Below are positions 53,321-61,807 of a stretch of DNA of 64,000 nt, one piece after another (the first letter of the stretch is position 1; every line of letters begins with the position of its first letter). Origin of the DNA: Phycisphaerales bacterium (GTDB taxonomy: Bacteria > Planctomycetota > Phycisphaerae > Tepidisphaerales > Tepidisphaeraceae). Where the stretch lies: contig JADYZN010000061.1 in the NCBI GenBank assembly GCA_020853095.1, positions 1 to 64,000 on the forward strand, in the 5' to 3' direction. The translations under genes and the position numbers were made by a program. The notes under the pieces are model-generated. The model had not been told where the DNA came from and ran no database searches. It saw only the letters and a program-made list of their open reading frames with translations.

Positions 53321-54658
53321 TTACGCCGCCGCCATTCTCAGGCCGACCACGCCGCCGGCGGTGGATGAACCATTCCCGACGTTGTGTGTCACCACGGTAT
53401 ACCGGGAAGTGGTTCGTGCGGCCCATGAATCGCTTGTGAACAGATTCACCGATCCAACCGTGCCGGTGGTCGCAATCTCGATATTCACCTGCTTACGGTC
53501 GCCAAAGGCAATCGTTTGCGGCAAGTTGCCGAAAATCAGCGGAATACTTGAATTGCTGGCGGACGTTGGCAAAACCTCCGTCCTCACGACTTCCGATCCC
53601 AGAAAGTTCGGCAAGGCTCCGGTGCTCAGTTCCATCGAAGTGACGCCGCCGGCGCTCTTCAGGATTTTCAACAGTACCGAATCGGCAAAGGCGCTCGAGC
53701 AGTAAAACTTCGCCTGATCCCGCGCCCACGCGGGAAGTTTTCCCATCATGGACGTGATGTCACTCAGGGTGATCTCGCTCCACGCATTGCCGGTGGCAAT
53801 CTGGATACCCGCGCTGCTGTTGCCGGTATCCGGCCAGGTGCTACCCAACAGCGTCACCACCCCACGGTGTCCGCCGTAGGTGGAAGTGCCATCGCCAATG
53901 AACGCGGCCAGGTCTTCTTCGTAAGCGATGGATCGTCCGGCATCCATCGTCAACCAGTCCGCCAAGGCGATACCGCCGCCGTCGCGTGCATCTGCCAGTA
54001 GTTCATTGGTGCCGATGCTTAACACCATCAACTTTTTCGCAACGAGCATCACGTTATCGAAGCTCGGCGTCGACTCCGTGCCGTTTGAACCTTCGCCGAC
54101 GTAGTAGGCTCGCGTTCGTCCAGTTACACGCGGAATGGTGAGCGTGTCGCTGTTCATCTGGTAAACCCGTGCATAGCGCCGCGCCACGCCGAATTTGTTC
54201 ACCTGGTCAATCAGTTCCGGAAGGAATTCGTCGGGAACTAAAGCGCCGCCGGCGCTGTTGGTCCCTTCACTCATTCCTTTGGGTCGCAGACCCGCAACCC
54301 ACTGGCCAAAGTTCTTGGCGAGATGGTCGCTGGAAAAAACCTTCGTTCGCTGACCGGTCGGGGTGTAATTGTTCATAGTTGGCATGGCTCCCAGCGGGTT
54401 CCCCGGCAAGGGGTTCGCTTTTCTAATGTCATCGAGTTTTTTCAGGACGTATTTTTCAATTTCGGCTTGGTCGACCGCCGGAACATCCGGCGCTTCACTT
54501 GCCATGACCTTGACCGTCACCGGCACGCGCCGTTTACCGTCAAGCTCATACACACTGGCGTTTTTGAGTTGCGCCAACATTTCGTTGCGAAACTCTCCCG
54601 CCGGCATCTTCTGGAGCGCCTTCAATTGGCGCTCAAACTCGTTTAATTCGAGTTGCAT
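53321..54658 (-). CDS. HK97-fold major capsid protein
   Basis: A 445-residue phage capsid protein. Residues ~1-115 form a charged helical segment (LNEFERQLKALQKMP, IEKYVLKKLDDIRK), like the delta/scaffold domain of HK97-type proteins. The rest has the fold's signatures: GGALVPDEFLPELIDQVNKF, RRYARVYQMNSDTLTIPRV, YVGEGSNGT, VAKKLMVLSIGTNELLADA and a late FGDRKQVNIEIATT. GAGG lies before ATG 54658. No prohead protease gene is nearby, so maturation would need helper enzymes. 284 bases without a convincing gene precede it. It is last in the packaging operon and is followed by a terminator. Confidence 0.92.
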   Translation of the reverse strand: MQLELNEFERQLKALQKMPAGEFRNEMLAQLKNASVYELDGKRRVPVTVKVMASEAPDVPAVDQAEIEKYVLKKLDDIRKANPLPGNPLGAMPTMNNYTPTGQRTKVFSSDHLAKNFGQWVAGLRPKGMSEGTNSAGGALVPDEFLPELIDQVNKFGVARRYARVYQMNSDTLTIPRVTGRTRAYYVGEGSNGTESTPSFDNVMLVAKKLMVLSIGTNELLADARDGGGIALADWLTMDAGRSIAYEEDLAAFIGDGTSTYGGHRGVVTLLGSTWPDTGNSSAGIQIATGNAWSEITLSDITSMMGKLPAWARDQAKFYCSSAFADSVLLKILKSAGGVTSMELSTGALPNFLGSEVVRTEVLPTSASNSSIPLIFGNLPQTIAFGDRKQVNIEIATTGTVGSVNLFTSDSWAARTTSRYTVVTHNVGNGSSTAGGVVGLRMAAA

Positions 54659-54942
54659 AGATAACCTCGTTTTCTATTGGGAGTTTTTCAGCGCTGGCTG
54701 GGACCAATCCGATTCACTTCTCGGCACGGTGCCATAAGTGAACCCGATGGGTTGCCTGCTGTCGTCGCTGGCTGTCTGCCGTACCCCATTCGCTCGGCGT
54801 CCATCGGCTCGGAGTTGCCTCCATCCGCTTGAACGCCATCGACCCGGAGTGGTTGCCTGACGTGCTCTCAAATATTATACGCTTCAGCTTGCCATTTGTT
54901 CCGATGCTTCTTCAACAATCGTAATTACAATTAATCGCGTTG

Positions 54943-55179
54943 TTAGTTCAGGTCCGGTGGCGTTCGCTCGATGATCTTTCCTTCGTGCGCCAGGATGACA
55001 CGGCCACACTCAATCTGCGCCACGCCAGCTTCAATCAAAGTCTCCGCCGCCTGCAGCGCGATATCCTTCACCGCCGGATCGGGAGGCGTTTCCGCGATTT
55101 CCCGCATCAGATTGACCATTTCTTCCGCGAATACCTTCCGACTCGCCAGGACACATTTAAGACGATTCTCTAATTTCAC
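54943..55179 (-). CDS. Small helical protein, tandem paralogue B
   Basis: A 78-residue protein starting with GTG, six bases after AAGGA. The segment DPAVKDIALQAAETLIEAGV with AQIECGRVILAHEGK matches the neighbouring protein encoded at 55189 (DPKVRSAALMAADEMMKTGS, VMIQSGRAIVARE), so the two arose by duplication. It is mostly helical, without cysteines pairing or membrane segments. Its place between the small terminase and capsid genes suggests a virion-assembly or packaging accessory role, which is inference. No family is recognised. Confidence 0.7.
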   Translation of the reverse strand: MKLENRLKCVLASRKVFAEEMVNLMREIAETPPDPAVKDIALQAAETLIEAGVAQIECGRVILAHEGKIIERTPPDLN

Positions 55180-55188
55180 GATTGATCC

Positions 55189-55419
55189 TTAGTTCATGTT
55201 GGGGGTCTGTCGGGATTCACGCGCCACGATGGCGCGTCCCGATTGGATCATCACGCTGCCGGTCTTCATCATTTCGTCCGCCGCCATCAATGCCGCGGAG
55301 CGGACCTTTGGATCGGTGGGACATTCACTACCGTTGATGGCCAAGATCAGTCTCTCGAGCGCGCCCCGATATTCCGCGCCTTTGGCCGCCGCCGTCTTTT
55401 GCAACTCTTCAAATTCCAT
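55189..55419 (-). CDS. Small helical protein, tandem paralogue A
   Basis: A 76-residue protein with an N-terminal helix (FEELQKTAAAKGAEYRGALE) and a C-terminal block DPKVRSAALMAADEMMKTGS shared with the next gene's product. CTGGAG within the end of the terminase gene serves as ribosome site, and only two bases separate the genes, so translation is coupled. It could be a capsid-size or packaging-specificity factor, as satellites often carry such proteins next to terS; unproven. Confidence 0.7.
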   Translation of the reverse strand: MEFEELQKTAAAKGAEYRGALERLILAINGSECPTDPKVRSAALMAADEMMKTGSVMIQSGRAIVARESRQTPNMN

Positions 55420-55421
55420 GC

Positions 55422-55889
55422 TTATGCTCCAGTCAGTTTCAAAGGTTCGTCTCCAAAAAACTCCCGCTCCGCATCGTCAACCATGGGTTCGCCTTCGCTT
55501 TGCACCCGCTGGTTGCTGCTGGGGGTCAGCCCCAACGATTCCAAGCACCGCACCTGAAGGCTCAGCCAGCTTCGCATTTCGGCCAGTGCGGGGTTGCGTT
55601 TAATCAGCCCGCCCGCGCGGTAGCTGGTCCCGTTGGCGTCAATGTCCGCCCGGCATCGCTCAATCGCATCCACGCAATGCGCCGCCGCAATCATCACCGA
55701 GCGGTACTTCGGACTGAGGGTTCCGGCATCGGCCATCACCGACACCAGTCGATCCCATTCACTCTTGCCCGCCGCCCCCAGCCCTTCAGGATGATCCGGC
55801 GCACCGGGAACACCCGCCGGCAAGCTCCGACGCCGCCGACTACCCGTAAGGCTTTTCAAATTGTTGCTCAATGGCTTGCGTCCTTTCAT
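55422..55889 (-). CDS. Phage terminase small subunit, P27 family
   Basis: A 155-residue DNA-packaging protein of the P27/Terminase_4 type. It starts MKGRKPLSNNLKSLTGSRRR, has PDHPEGLGAAGKSEWDRLVS with the family's W-x-R-L helix, and ends with EMRSWLSLQVRCLESLGLTP. AGGAG seven bases before ATG 55889 fixes the start over the longer frame. TerS recognises the pac/cos site. No terL is present, so in a satellite it would redirect a helper's large terminase to its own DNA. Confidence 0.9.
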   Translation of the reverse strand: MKGRKPLSNNLKSLTGSRRRRSLPAGVPGAPDHPEGLGAAGKSEWDRLVSVMADAGTLSPKYRSVMIAAAHCVDAIERCRADIDANGTSYRAGGLIKRNPALAEMRSWLSLQVRCLESLGLTPSSNQRVQSEGEPMVDDAEREFFGDEPLKLTGA

Positions 55890-55995
55890 AATTTTGCTCC
55901 TAAAGAAAAAAGTTCCAGAATCGTTCACATTCACGCTTGCCTGACGCACGGTCTTTTGGCCCCCGCGCTAATGGATGTTGACCTACCCAGTGGGG

Positions 55996-56241
55996 TCAAA
56001 ACACCTCCTCTTCTTCATCGCCGGCGTTCTGTGCCAAACTGGCGCGTCCTGGCCCTTCGGAGGGGTCTTTGGTCATCCCATCGCCTGATCGTTCGCCAGC
56101 GTTGGATTCTGTGCCTTCCCGGCTAATCAGAACGCACCTGAACCCGCAAACCCTCAGTGCGATCTTCAGCAACTTCCTCAGCCGGATGCTTTCCGGCACG
56201 GGGGATGGTTGGGTCTGTAGTGTGAGTACCCAACGGGTCAT
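55996..56241 (-). CDS. Small hypothetical protein (satellite)
   Basis: An 81-residue basic protein: RLRKLLKIALRVCGFRCVLI forms an amphipathic helix-strand, and the C-terminus is acidic (GDEEEEVF). Similar 'RLR.LLK.ALR..G.RC' proteins occur in planctomycete genomes, as I recall. A GGGGG lies before ATG 56241, and the start overlaps the upstream gene's stop by four bases (ATGA), which supports that it is translated. Function unknown. Confidence 0.55.
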   Translation of the reverse strand: MTRWVLTLQTQPSPVPESIRLRKLLKIALRVCGFRCVLISREGTESNAGERSGDGMTKDPSEGPGRASLAQNAGDEEEEVF

Positions 56242-56531
56242 CGCTTGCCCCCTTTGCGCTCCCCATGCCGCCGGCGTCGGGGTCTTAGCGCGTCCAAGGT
56301 CCGCAGTGCCCTTCCTTCACGTGCGGCTTGCTGGTCCAGGTGGTCCCATTGGCGGGAAGGGTTGTCGGCCGCTTCCCGTACGTCCGCCACGTTGGCACGC
56401 GATGGCACGCGTTCTTTTCTATTACACTTTTCACATGTGCATGTGTGTGGGGCGGGGGAAAACTCTTTACCTTTGTTACGCGTGCAATGGATTTTCACGC
56501 GTGCCACTGCGTGCCAGGGGGTGGTTTTCAT
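56238..56531 (-). CDS. Small Cys/Arg-rich hypothetical protein (satellite)
   Basis: A 97-residue basic protein with HTCTCEKCNRKER, a possible partial zinc site, and a charged C-terminus (LRPRRRRHGERKGGKR). It overlaps the primase stop by four bases (ATGA) and the next gene's start in the same way, so three genes are chained by translational coupling. Base composition is strongly biased to Arg/Ala codons. Nucleic-acid binding is possible. No family is recognised. Confidence 0.5.
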   Translation of the reverse strand: MKTTPWHAVARVKIHCTRNKGKEFSPAPHTCTCEKCNRKERVPSRANVADVREAADNPSRQWDHLDQQAAREGRALRTLDALRPRRRRHGERKGGKR

Positions 56532-58849
56532 GCGTACACCTCCTCACGAGATCGGCGGCGGTTGTCGCGTTCGGTCCGCTTCGCACGCTCAACGCTCAGG
56601 GTTTCAGTGGCGGCGGGGGTTAGGCCGATGCCCAGATAGACTCGGGCGCGGGTGTCATTGTTTTGGCGAGGCTGGGTGGATTTCACGTTCGGCAATGCCG
56701 CCCGAAGATCGCGGCCAAAGGTCTGCACCGTGCCAGGGTGGCTATTGCCTTGTTCGTCGCACCAGCAGTTCCACGCCCCGAACAGGTCCGCCGCCAGCAC
56801 TTCCTGCCCAGGCGCAACACGGCACCAGTCGCGGATAAAGGCGCTGATCGGGCTGCCCAGGTCGGTCATTTCCCGGCGTAGCTCATCGGCCGCCGCCGGT
56901 TCGGTGAATCGCCCTTGCTCCCGCAACCGGATCAACCCCTGAATCGCCCACGCCGCAATCTGTGGCACCTCAGACAATAGTCTGTCGGTCAGCCCTATAT
57001 CCTCATCGCCCAGGAATGATTTTTTGAGAGACAGGATTAAAAATCGGTTGGCAATTGCACTGCTGGCGTCGGCCAGCTTGGGGAGTTCGTTTGACAGGAT
57101 CATCAACCGGGTTAGCAACCGCTGGGTCAGGGGCGACTGATTTTTTCGGTCGATAGTTAATGAGTCTTCCCCGCTGATACTCAAAAGCCGCTCAATCACG
57201 ATGGCCTGATCGGTGCGCCCGCTCAGCCGCGCATCGCCAATGATGGCCAGCATCTTCCCAATGAGCGGCCACAAACCAAAGTTCGTCGCCAGCCCCGCCA
57301 GGGTTGGAGCGCAGACGTTATCCGCTCCGATGATCCGCGTAATGATTCGCGCGATCGTCCCTTTGCCGGATCGCGGCGGACCGATGCACAGCAGGATTTT
57401 TTGCAGTCGGGTATCAGCGGTTAGAACGTAGCCGATCCATTCTTGGAGCAAATCAATCTGCTGCTGATCGCCTTCGAATATTTCGTCGGAGAATTTCAAC
57501 CATTCTTTCGGCTCCGCCGCATCGGGGATAAGGGGATAATCCAGCGCGTTAACCGCAAATAATCGCGGGGTGGGGTCGCAAATCTTCTCCGCCCCATTAT
57601 CGCCGATGCTCCAAACCCCATTAGGGGCGAGAATGAGTTGTGCGGGATCTGGCATCCGCTCGGCATCTTCCCCGATCCATGCCGGCGCAGAGACGGGCGA
57701 ATAGCAAACCGCCTTCAGTGCATCAATCACGGTATCCACATCGCGGCCGGTCGGTCGGAATGGAACAATTTCAGACAGGTCGCCTTTTTGGCGGATCGTT
57801 TCCAGGGGTTCTAGGAAGGCATACAACTGCTGGCGTAGTGCGGCGGGTTCAAGGGATGAATAGCTCACTCCACCAAAGCTGTGAAAGTCATCGGCAGAAA
57901 ATATCAGCGTCGGGTGTTCCGCGTGGTGGTGTAACTCTTTTCGGTATCGTCGCGAGATCGGCAACGGATCGCGGCGGTTGACCACCTTAGCCAGTAGTCG
58001 GCAACCAAACTCTCCGGCTTTTTCTACTTCTTTCCTCGCATCCTCCAGCTTGTGGCGCAGCTCATCGTCGGTCCATTGTTCGCCGCCGGTTTTTTCGGCG
58101 TTGAACCGCAGCAACACTTCACGCGCCGTCTCATCGTCCAGTGCGTGCCGATAGCATTCGCACGCCGCTTGAAATGTCCGGTTGTGCCCGCCCTCTCCAC
58201 TGATCGCATCAGGGAGTTTTTTCAAGCATTCCCAGCAGCGCTCGGCCCGCACCTCTTGCGGGATGCTGGCGAAAATATCCGGGTCAACCGGCGTTCGGGG
58301 GGTTGGCTTTTCGTCGCTTCCACGCAATCGACGGTATAGCTCATCAATCGCCGCCTGATTCTTGACGATGGTTTTTGGCGTGCCGGCCAGGTGTTTGCCG
58401 GTGAGACAGAACATCCGCCGGCGTGTATATAGCTCGGCCCATCCGGCATTTATCCCCGTGCCGGTGAATGTGCCCTCTACAACCCCCTTGACTCCCCGGC
58501 CACTGGGGCTGATTTCGGTGTAGGTTTGAAATAGATCGACAACGGCCTGCGCCTCAGGGGTGAGTATGCCGTCTTCGTTTATAGACTTGTCCAGGTCGAA
58601 AAAGGTGTACGGATCATCGTCTGTGAAAACAAACGCGACACCATCGTACCCCCGCACCGTGGCGCTGCGGATGGCATTTTCGAGGGTGGTCCAGGTGTTG
58701 GGGTCGCTCACTGATGCGTAGCCTTTGGAGTTCCAAAGTTTTGGCATCTTGCGCGGCTTTTTTTCGCCCGGCCTTTGTTCATAGCGCCACGGCACCCACT
58801 GATTGTATTGTCGCAACTGCTCGGGAATGTTTTCGATGTTTAGGTTCAC
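56528..58849 (-). CDS. Primase-helicase (prim-pol plus D5-like ATPase)
   Basis: A 773-residue replication protein. The N-terminal ~200 residues resemble archaeo-eukaryotic prim-pol domains of phages and satellites: VPWRYEQRPGEKKPRKMPK, AFVFTDDDPYTFFDLDKS and SPSGRGVKGVV. The C-terminal half is a D5-type superfamily 3 helicase with Walker A GPPRSGKGT, Walker B LAIIGDARL and sensor LMILSNELP. The start is GTG 58849, overlapping the preceding stop (GTGA); a longer frame to 58936 would run inside that gene. It would initiate and drive satellite replication, possibly from the repeat cluster at 53086. Confidence 0.9.
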   Translation of the reverse strand: MNLNIENIPEQLRQYNQWVPWRYEQRPGEKKPRKMPKLWNSKGYASVSDPNTWTTLENAIRSATVRGYDGVAFVFTDDDPYTFFDLDKSINEDGILTPEAQAVVDLFQTYTEISPSGRGVKGVVEGTFTGTGINAGWAELYTRRRMFCLTGKHLAGTPKTIVKNQAAIDELYRRLRGSDEKPTPRTPVDPDIFASIPQEVRAERCWECLKKLPDAISGEGGHNRTFQAACECYRHALDDETAREVLLRFNAEKTGGEQWTDDELRHKLEDARKEVEKAGEFGCRLLAKVVNRRDPLPISRRYRKELHHHAEHPTLIFSADDFHSFGGVSYSSLEPAALRQQLYAFLEPLETIRQKGDLSEIVPFRPTGRDVDTVIDALKAVCYSPVSAPAWIGEDAERMPDPAQLILAPNGVWSIGDNGAEKICDPTPRLFAVNALDYPLIPDAAEPKEWLKFSDEIFEGDQQQIDLLQEWIGYVLTADTRLQKILLCIGPPRSGKGTIARIITRIIGADNVCAPTLAGLATNFGLWPLIGKMLAIIGDARLSGRTDQAIVIERLLSISGEDSLTIDRKNQSPLTQRLLTRLMILSNELPKLADASSAIANRFLILSLKKSFLGDEDIGLTDRLLSEVPQIAAWAIQGLIRLREQGRFTEPAAADELRREMTDLGSPISAFIRDWCRVAPGQEVLAADLFGAWNCWCDEQGNSHPGTVQTFGRDLRAALPNVKSTQPRQNNDTRARVYLGIGLTPAATETLSVERAKRTERDNRRRSREEVYA

Positions 58850-59232
58850 GCCGCCACCCCCTCGCCGCTGATCCAGTCCAGCACAATCGACGCCGCATTC
58901 CGCAACCATTCTTTGCTGTAGTTCTCGGCCAGCCATTCAACATAGGCCGGATCATTCCGGGCGATGTCGCCCAATGTCCGCCCCGCATGCTTGCCGAAGT
59001 TTAGGACAACCTCCGCCGCCGGGGGTGTTGGGTCTGTGTTGGGTGCGGCCAAAGCGTTCCGCAGGTCGTTGATTGTGGTGCCGCTGCGCCTCGCCACCCC
59101 CACCATGCGGCGCGCGGCGTTCTCGGCCTCGGGAAGGCTCGCCGATGGGTCCAGTGCGTAGGCCAGCAGCTTCCAGATTAAATCCGGCTTGCTGGTTGTA
59201 TTTTCTTTGTTTGTTGTATACAATACATTCAT
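58846..59232 (-). CDS. DUF2786-like protein with ExoX-type C-terminal motif
   Basis: A 128-residue protein. Residues ~18-60 (IWKLLAYALDPSASLPEAEN, AARRMVGVARRSG) resemble the DUF2786 helical domain found in phages and mobile elements. Residues ~77-118 (LNFGKHAGRTLGDIARNDPA, YVEWLAENY) resemble the small domain found in exodeoxyribonuclease X-like proteins and DUF3820. It is coupled to the primase by a four-base overlap and may be a replication accessory. Catalytic residues of a nuclease are not seen. Confidence 0.65.
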   Translation of the reverse strand: MNVLYTTNKENTTSKPDLIWKLLAYALDPSASLPEAENAARRMVGVARRSGTTINDLRNALAAPNTDPTPPAAEVVLNFGKHAGRTLGDIARNDPAYVEWLAENYSKEWLRNAASIVLDWISGEGVAA

Positions 59233-59284
59233 CGTTGCATCCTCGAACCCGTCGGCTCCACCATGCCGGCGGGTTTTTTCATGT

Positions 59285-59476
59285 TTACTTCGTGCAAACC
59301 GTCCGCTCTTCCAGCCACTGCTCCAGGTCGCTCAGCCGGTATCGGACCGACGCGCCGACCTTGATGTACGGGAGATCGTGCCGATGGGCGCACCGCCAGA
59401 CCGCAAGGGTTTGCGGCGCAACCGACAGGACTTCCGCCGCCTGCCGCTCGGTCAATAAGGTGATTGGTTTATCCAT
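59285..59476 (-). CDS. AlpA/excisionase-type helix-turn-helix protein
   Basis: A 63-residue winged-HTH protein: PITLLTERQAAEVLSVAPQT with LAVWRCAHR is the MerR/AlpA-type helix-turn-helix, and LPYIKVGASVRYRLSDLEQW is the wing. Such proteins act as excisionases or activators of the satellite operon (AlpA in P4-like elements). The ATG at 59476 gives the canonical start; no Shine-Dalgarno is visible, and the frame extends to 59533. It begins the primase operon, just after a terminator of the integrase operon. Confidence 0.88.
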   Translation of the reverse strand: MDKPITLLTERQAAEVLSVAPQTLAVWRCAHRHDLPYIKVGASVRYRLSDLEQWLEERTVCTK

Positions 59477-59539
59477 GCCGGCGAATATGCAAGCATTTCG
59501 CCAGTGTCCGCAAAGCTGTCCGCTTAACACCAATAAAAA

Positions 59540-59558
59540 ACCCCGGAAATACCGGGGT
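59540..59558 (-). terminator. Terminator of the integrase-HTH operon
   Basis: ACCCCGG pairs with CCGGGGT around AAATA; on the minus strand it is followed by TTTTTT. It lies 53 bases past the stop of the HTH gene and separates early genes from the primase operon. Confidence 0.85.
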
Positions 59559-59611
59559 AAAATGCAATTCCAAACTTTTCGGACGCAAAACGGTCACAAA
59601 ACGGACGCAGA

Positions 59612-60226
59612 TTATCTATATATTTCCCGCATCTTCTTCCTTTGTGCTTCCCGCTTGCGTTTTTCGATTTGCTCTTGTGTCAGCATCCGCTTCTTTTGCG
59701 GCCTGCTGTGCTGCTTTATGTACTGATCAACGTCCTGCATGCGGAATGTTCCGTTTGGTTGTTTCTTGAGCGTCTTCTGTTTCACCGCACGGCGGATTGT
59801 CCGCTCCGTTACGTCGGCGCGTTTTGCCGCCTCGGCGCAAGACAGGGTGTCGCCGTCGTCCTCCGCCTCAACCCCCTCCCACGCCGTCAGTGCCGCCACG
59901 ATTGTATCCTTGTCTTTTTGGCTGTAGGGGAATCGCACAACGTCCCCGGCGCTTCGCACAATTTCAAATCGCCTCACAAGCGCTGGACCAGTCGGGAAGG
60001 TGAGAATATACCCGGACCATTCAAGCTCTTCGGGGTTTTCCCCCAAAGGCTCGCGCGCGAGAAACGGTGGTGAGTCATATCCCAATTCCTTCGCTTTTTT
60101 CGCCAACTCTTCGATTTGTTCAAATGGCCATCCAAACATGGGTATTTCGCCGATGTCGGTGCCGAATATTGGCAAAGCTTCAAACTGCCGGCGGACGGTT
60201 TGAATCAGTTGCTTAAATGTGGCCAT
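59612..60226 (-). CDS. HTH-domain protein (satellite)
   Basis: A 204-residue protein. Residues ~125-170 form a helix-turn-helix (SCAEAAKRADVTERTIRRAV, FRMQDVDQYIKQHSR), and the last 30 residues are strongly basic (EQIEKRKREAQRKKMREIYR). The N-terminal ~110 residues are unassigned (FGWPFEQIEELAKKAKELG). It is 11 bases downstream of the integrase gene and shares its terminator. It may regulate integration or excision; the function is not known. Confidence 0.7.
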   Translation of the reverse strand: MATFKQLIQTVRRQFEALPIFGTDIGEIPMFGWPFEQIEELAKKAKELGYDSPPFLAREPLGENPEELEWSGYILTFPTGPALVRRFEIVRSAGDVVRFPYSQKDKDTIVAALTAWEGVEAEDDGDTLSCAEAAKRADVTERTIRRAVKQKTLKKQPNGTFRMQDVDQYIKQHSRPQKKRMLTQEQIEKRKREAQRKKMREIYR

Positions 60227-60237
60227 ACATCACCATC

Positions 60238-61452
60238 CTACTTTTGCTTGGACACCTTCATCATCGCTTCAACGGCGGTGCCGATGGACTGGCGCACCGG
60301 GTCTGTATTCAATCTCGCGTAAATTTGTGTGGTCTGCGCCTGAGAATGGCCAAGGCTCTTTCCGATAACCGGAAGGCTTGCACCCGTCGCGGCCTGCCAG
60401 CTTCCCAGCGTCCTGCGGAGATCGTGCAATCTCAGGTCCGCCAGTCCGGCCGCGTCACACACCCGCTTCCACGCCATTTTCGGCTCTTCGATATGGCCGC
60501 TCTTCCCATAGCTTGGAAAGACGTAGGCGGGTCTACCTTCCGGGGGTGCGGTGCGTTCGGCATACCGCCGCTTCAGAATGTCCAAGGCTTCAGGCACCAG
60601 GGGAATGATCATCGTCCTGCCGGCCTTCATCTTGGCGGGGTTGATCGTCCATAGCGCGGTGTTGAAATTCACCTCCCCCCATTCCATTGTCTGAAGATTG
60701 CTCCGCCGTGCGCCGGTCAACAGTGCCAGCGTGAAAAAATCCTGCCAGTCCTGATCGACGGTTTTCAATGCTTCAAAAAACCGGGGTAATTCATCGGCCT
60801 GTAAGAATCTTTCCCGCTGGCCTTCCCTGAATCGCGGCACCCCTTCGGCGGGGTTGGGACCGTCATACCCCAACAGCCGCGCCTTGTTGAAAACGGTGCT
60901 CACCAGTGCCAGGACGCGATTAGCGGCAAACGGCGCGGACTTCCCCACCTTGGCGTGAAGGCTCGATACATCGGCGCGGGTAATGCTGGTGAACCGACGC
61001 GAGCCTAAGTCGGACAGGTGCCGGTCATATTGCGCCTGATCGTCTTCCCACGTTCTCTTGTGCGCCTTGGCGTGTTGTTCAATATACCAGCCGAAAAGCT
61101 CCCCGAAGCTCATTTCCGCTCTGACTTTGCGGCGGTCGGCTTGCGGATCGGCACCCTGTGCCACCTTCCCCAACACCCCCGCCGCCAGCTTGCGAGCCTG
61201 TTCAATACTCAGCGTTCCATCCCCCAGGCGATACCGCTGCGGCCGGCCGTTCACCTTGCCGTACCAGTAGAACGACGTTGCGCCGGTTCTGGTGATCATG
61301 TACGCCAGCCGGGGGACGCGGGTATCGAAGACCCATAGCCGATCCTTCCCCGCCGGCACCTTCAATCCCCGAAGCTGCTGGACGGTGAAATTAAACCTTC
61401 GGGGTAATGATTTTTTCTTTTCCCCCGAAATTCGCATCATTGGTTCTGGCAT
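60238..61452 (-). CDS. Tyrosine recombinase (integrase)
   Basis: A 404-residue phage-type integrase. Residues ~10-95 form an arm-binding domain (TGATSFYWYGKVNGRPQRYR), ~100-190 a core-binding SAM-like domain, and the C-terminal half the catalytic domain: TGARRSNLQTMEW (first Arg), HDLRRTLGSW (His-x-x-Arg), LGHSQAQTTQIYARL with the His/Trp-type position and nucleophilic Tyr. AGAGG lies seven bases before ATG 61452. It sits next to attR and would integrate the element at the tRNA-Lys 3' end. Confidence 0.95.
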   Translation of the reverse strand: MPEPMMRISGEKKKSLPRRFNFTVQQLRGLKVPAGKDRLWVFDTRVPRLAYMITRTGATSFYWYGKVNGRPQRYRLGDGTLSIEQARKLAAGVLGKVAQGADPQADRRKVRAEMSFGELFGWYIEQHAKAHKRTWEDDQAQYDRHLSDLGSRRFTSITRADVSSLHAKVGKSAPFAANRVLALVSTVFNKARLLGYDGPNPAEGVPRFREGQRERFLQADELPRFFEALKTVDQDWQDFFTLALLTGARRSNLQTMEWGEVNFNTALWTINPAKMKAGRTMIIPLVPEALDILKRRYAERTAPPEGRPAYVFPSYGKSGHIEEPKMAWKRVCDAAGLADLRLHDLRRTLGSWQAATGASLPVIGKSLGHSQAQTTQIYARLNTDPVRQSIGTAVEAMMKVSKQK

Positions 61453-61472
61453 ATTTTACCTCTATGTTTTCC

Positions 61473-61613
61473 GGTAGCACCAGAATCATCGAATATTCAG
61501 ACAAAATCGCGCCCCGCTGACTTTTCATCAATCTTTAACGAAAACTCCGGTGCTACCCAGGTGCTACCGCGTGCATCAATTCCCATCAATCCCTATAGTA
61601 GCACAGTGCTACC
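61473..61613. repeat. Cluster of putative integrase arm sites (right end)
   Basis: GGTGCTACC core copies lie at 61549 and 61560 (direct, 11 bp apart as at the left end) and 61605 (AGTGCTACC). Inverted copies lie at 61473 (GGTAGCACC) and 61598 (GTAGCAC). The pair at 61598-61612 forms GTAGCAC-A-GTGCTAC. They lie between the integrase start and attR, where arm-type sites are expected. Confidence 0.6.
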
Positions 61614-61685
61614 TTTTGTCAATTTTTCCCATGAAATATCTACGATTATCAATAACCGTCAATCAGCGGGTATGCGTGTTCTTGA

Positions 61686-61729
61686 GACTCTTAATCAGCG
61701 GGTTCCAGGTTCAAGTCCTGGATGGCGCA
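61686..61729 (+). repeat. attR: displaced tRNA-Lys 3' end
   Basis: This copy of the tRNA-Lys 3' end differs from the intact tRNA at two positions, 61706 (C for A) and 61720 (G for T), which pair with each other in the T-stem (CCAGG/CCTGG). It has no 5' half and is not a tRNA gene. Confidence 0.88.
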
Positions 61730-61807
61730 TTGCAAAATCCCCCCCTGTAAACACCGAAATGAGATGTATGTCTTCGCTGAATATCCCATGATGGGGGTTT
61801 TCCACTA

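Noticed and set aside
54674-54871. 65-codon minus-strand ORF upstream of the capsid gene
   Set aside because: No ribosome site and low-complexity Arg/Ser composition; the 284-base gap 54659-54942 shows no convincing gene.
59214-59223. TTGTATACAA, a perfect GntR-type palindrome
   Set aside because: It lies inside codons 4-7 of the DUF2786-like gene (encoding VLYTT) and no GntR-type gene exists in the satellite, so it is probably chance.
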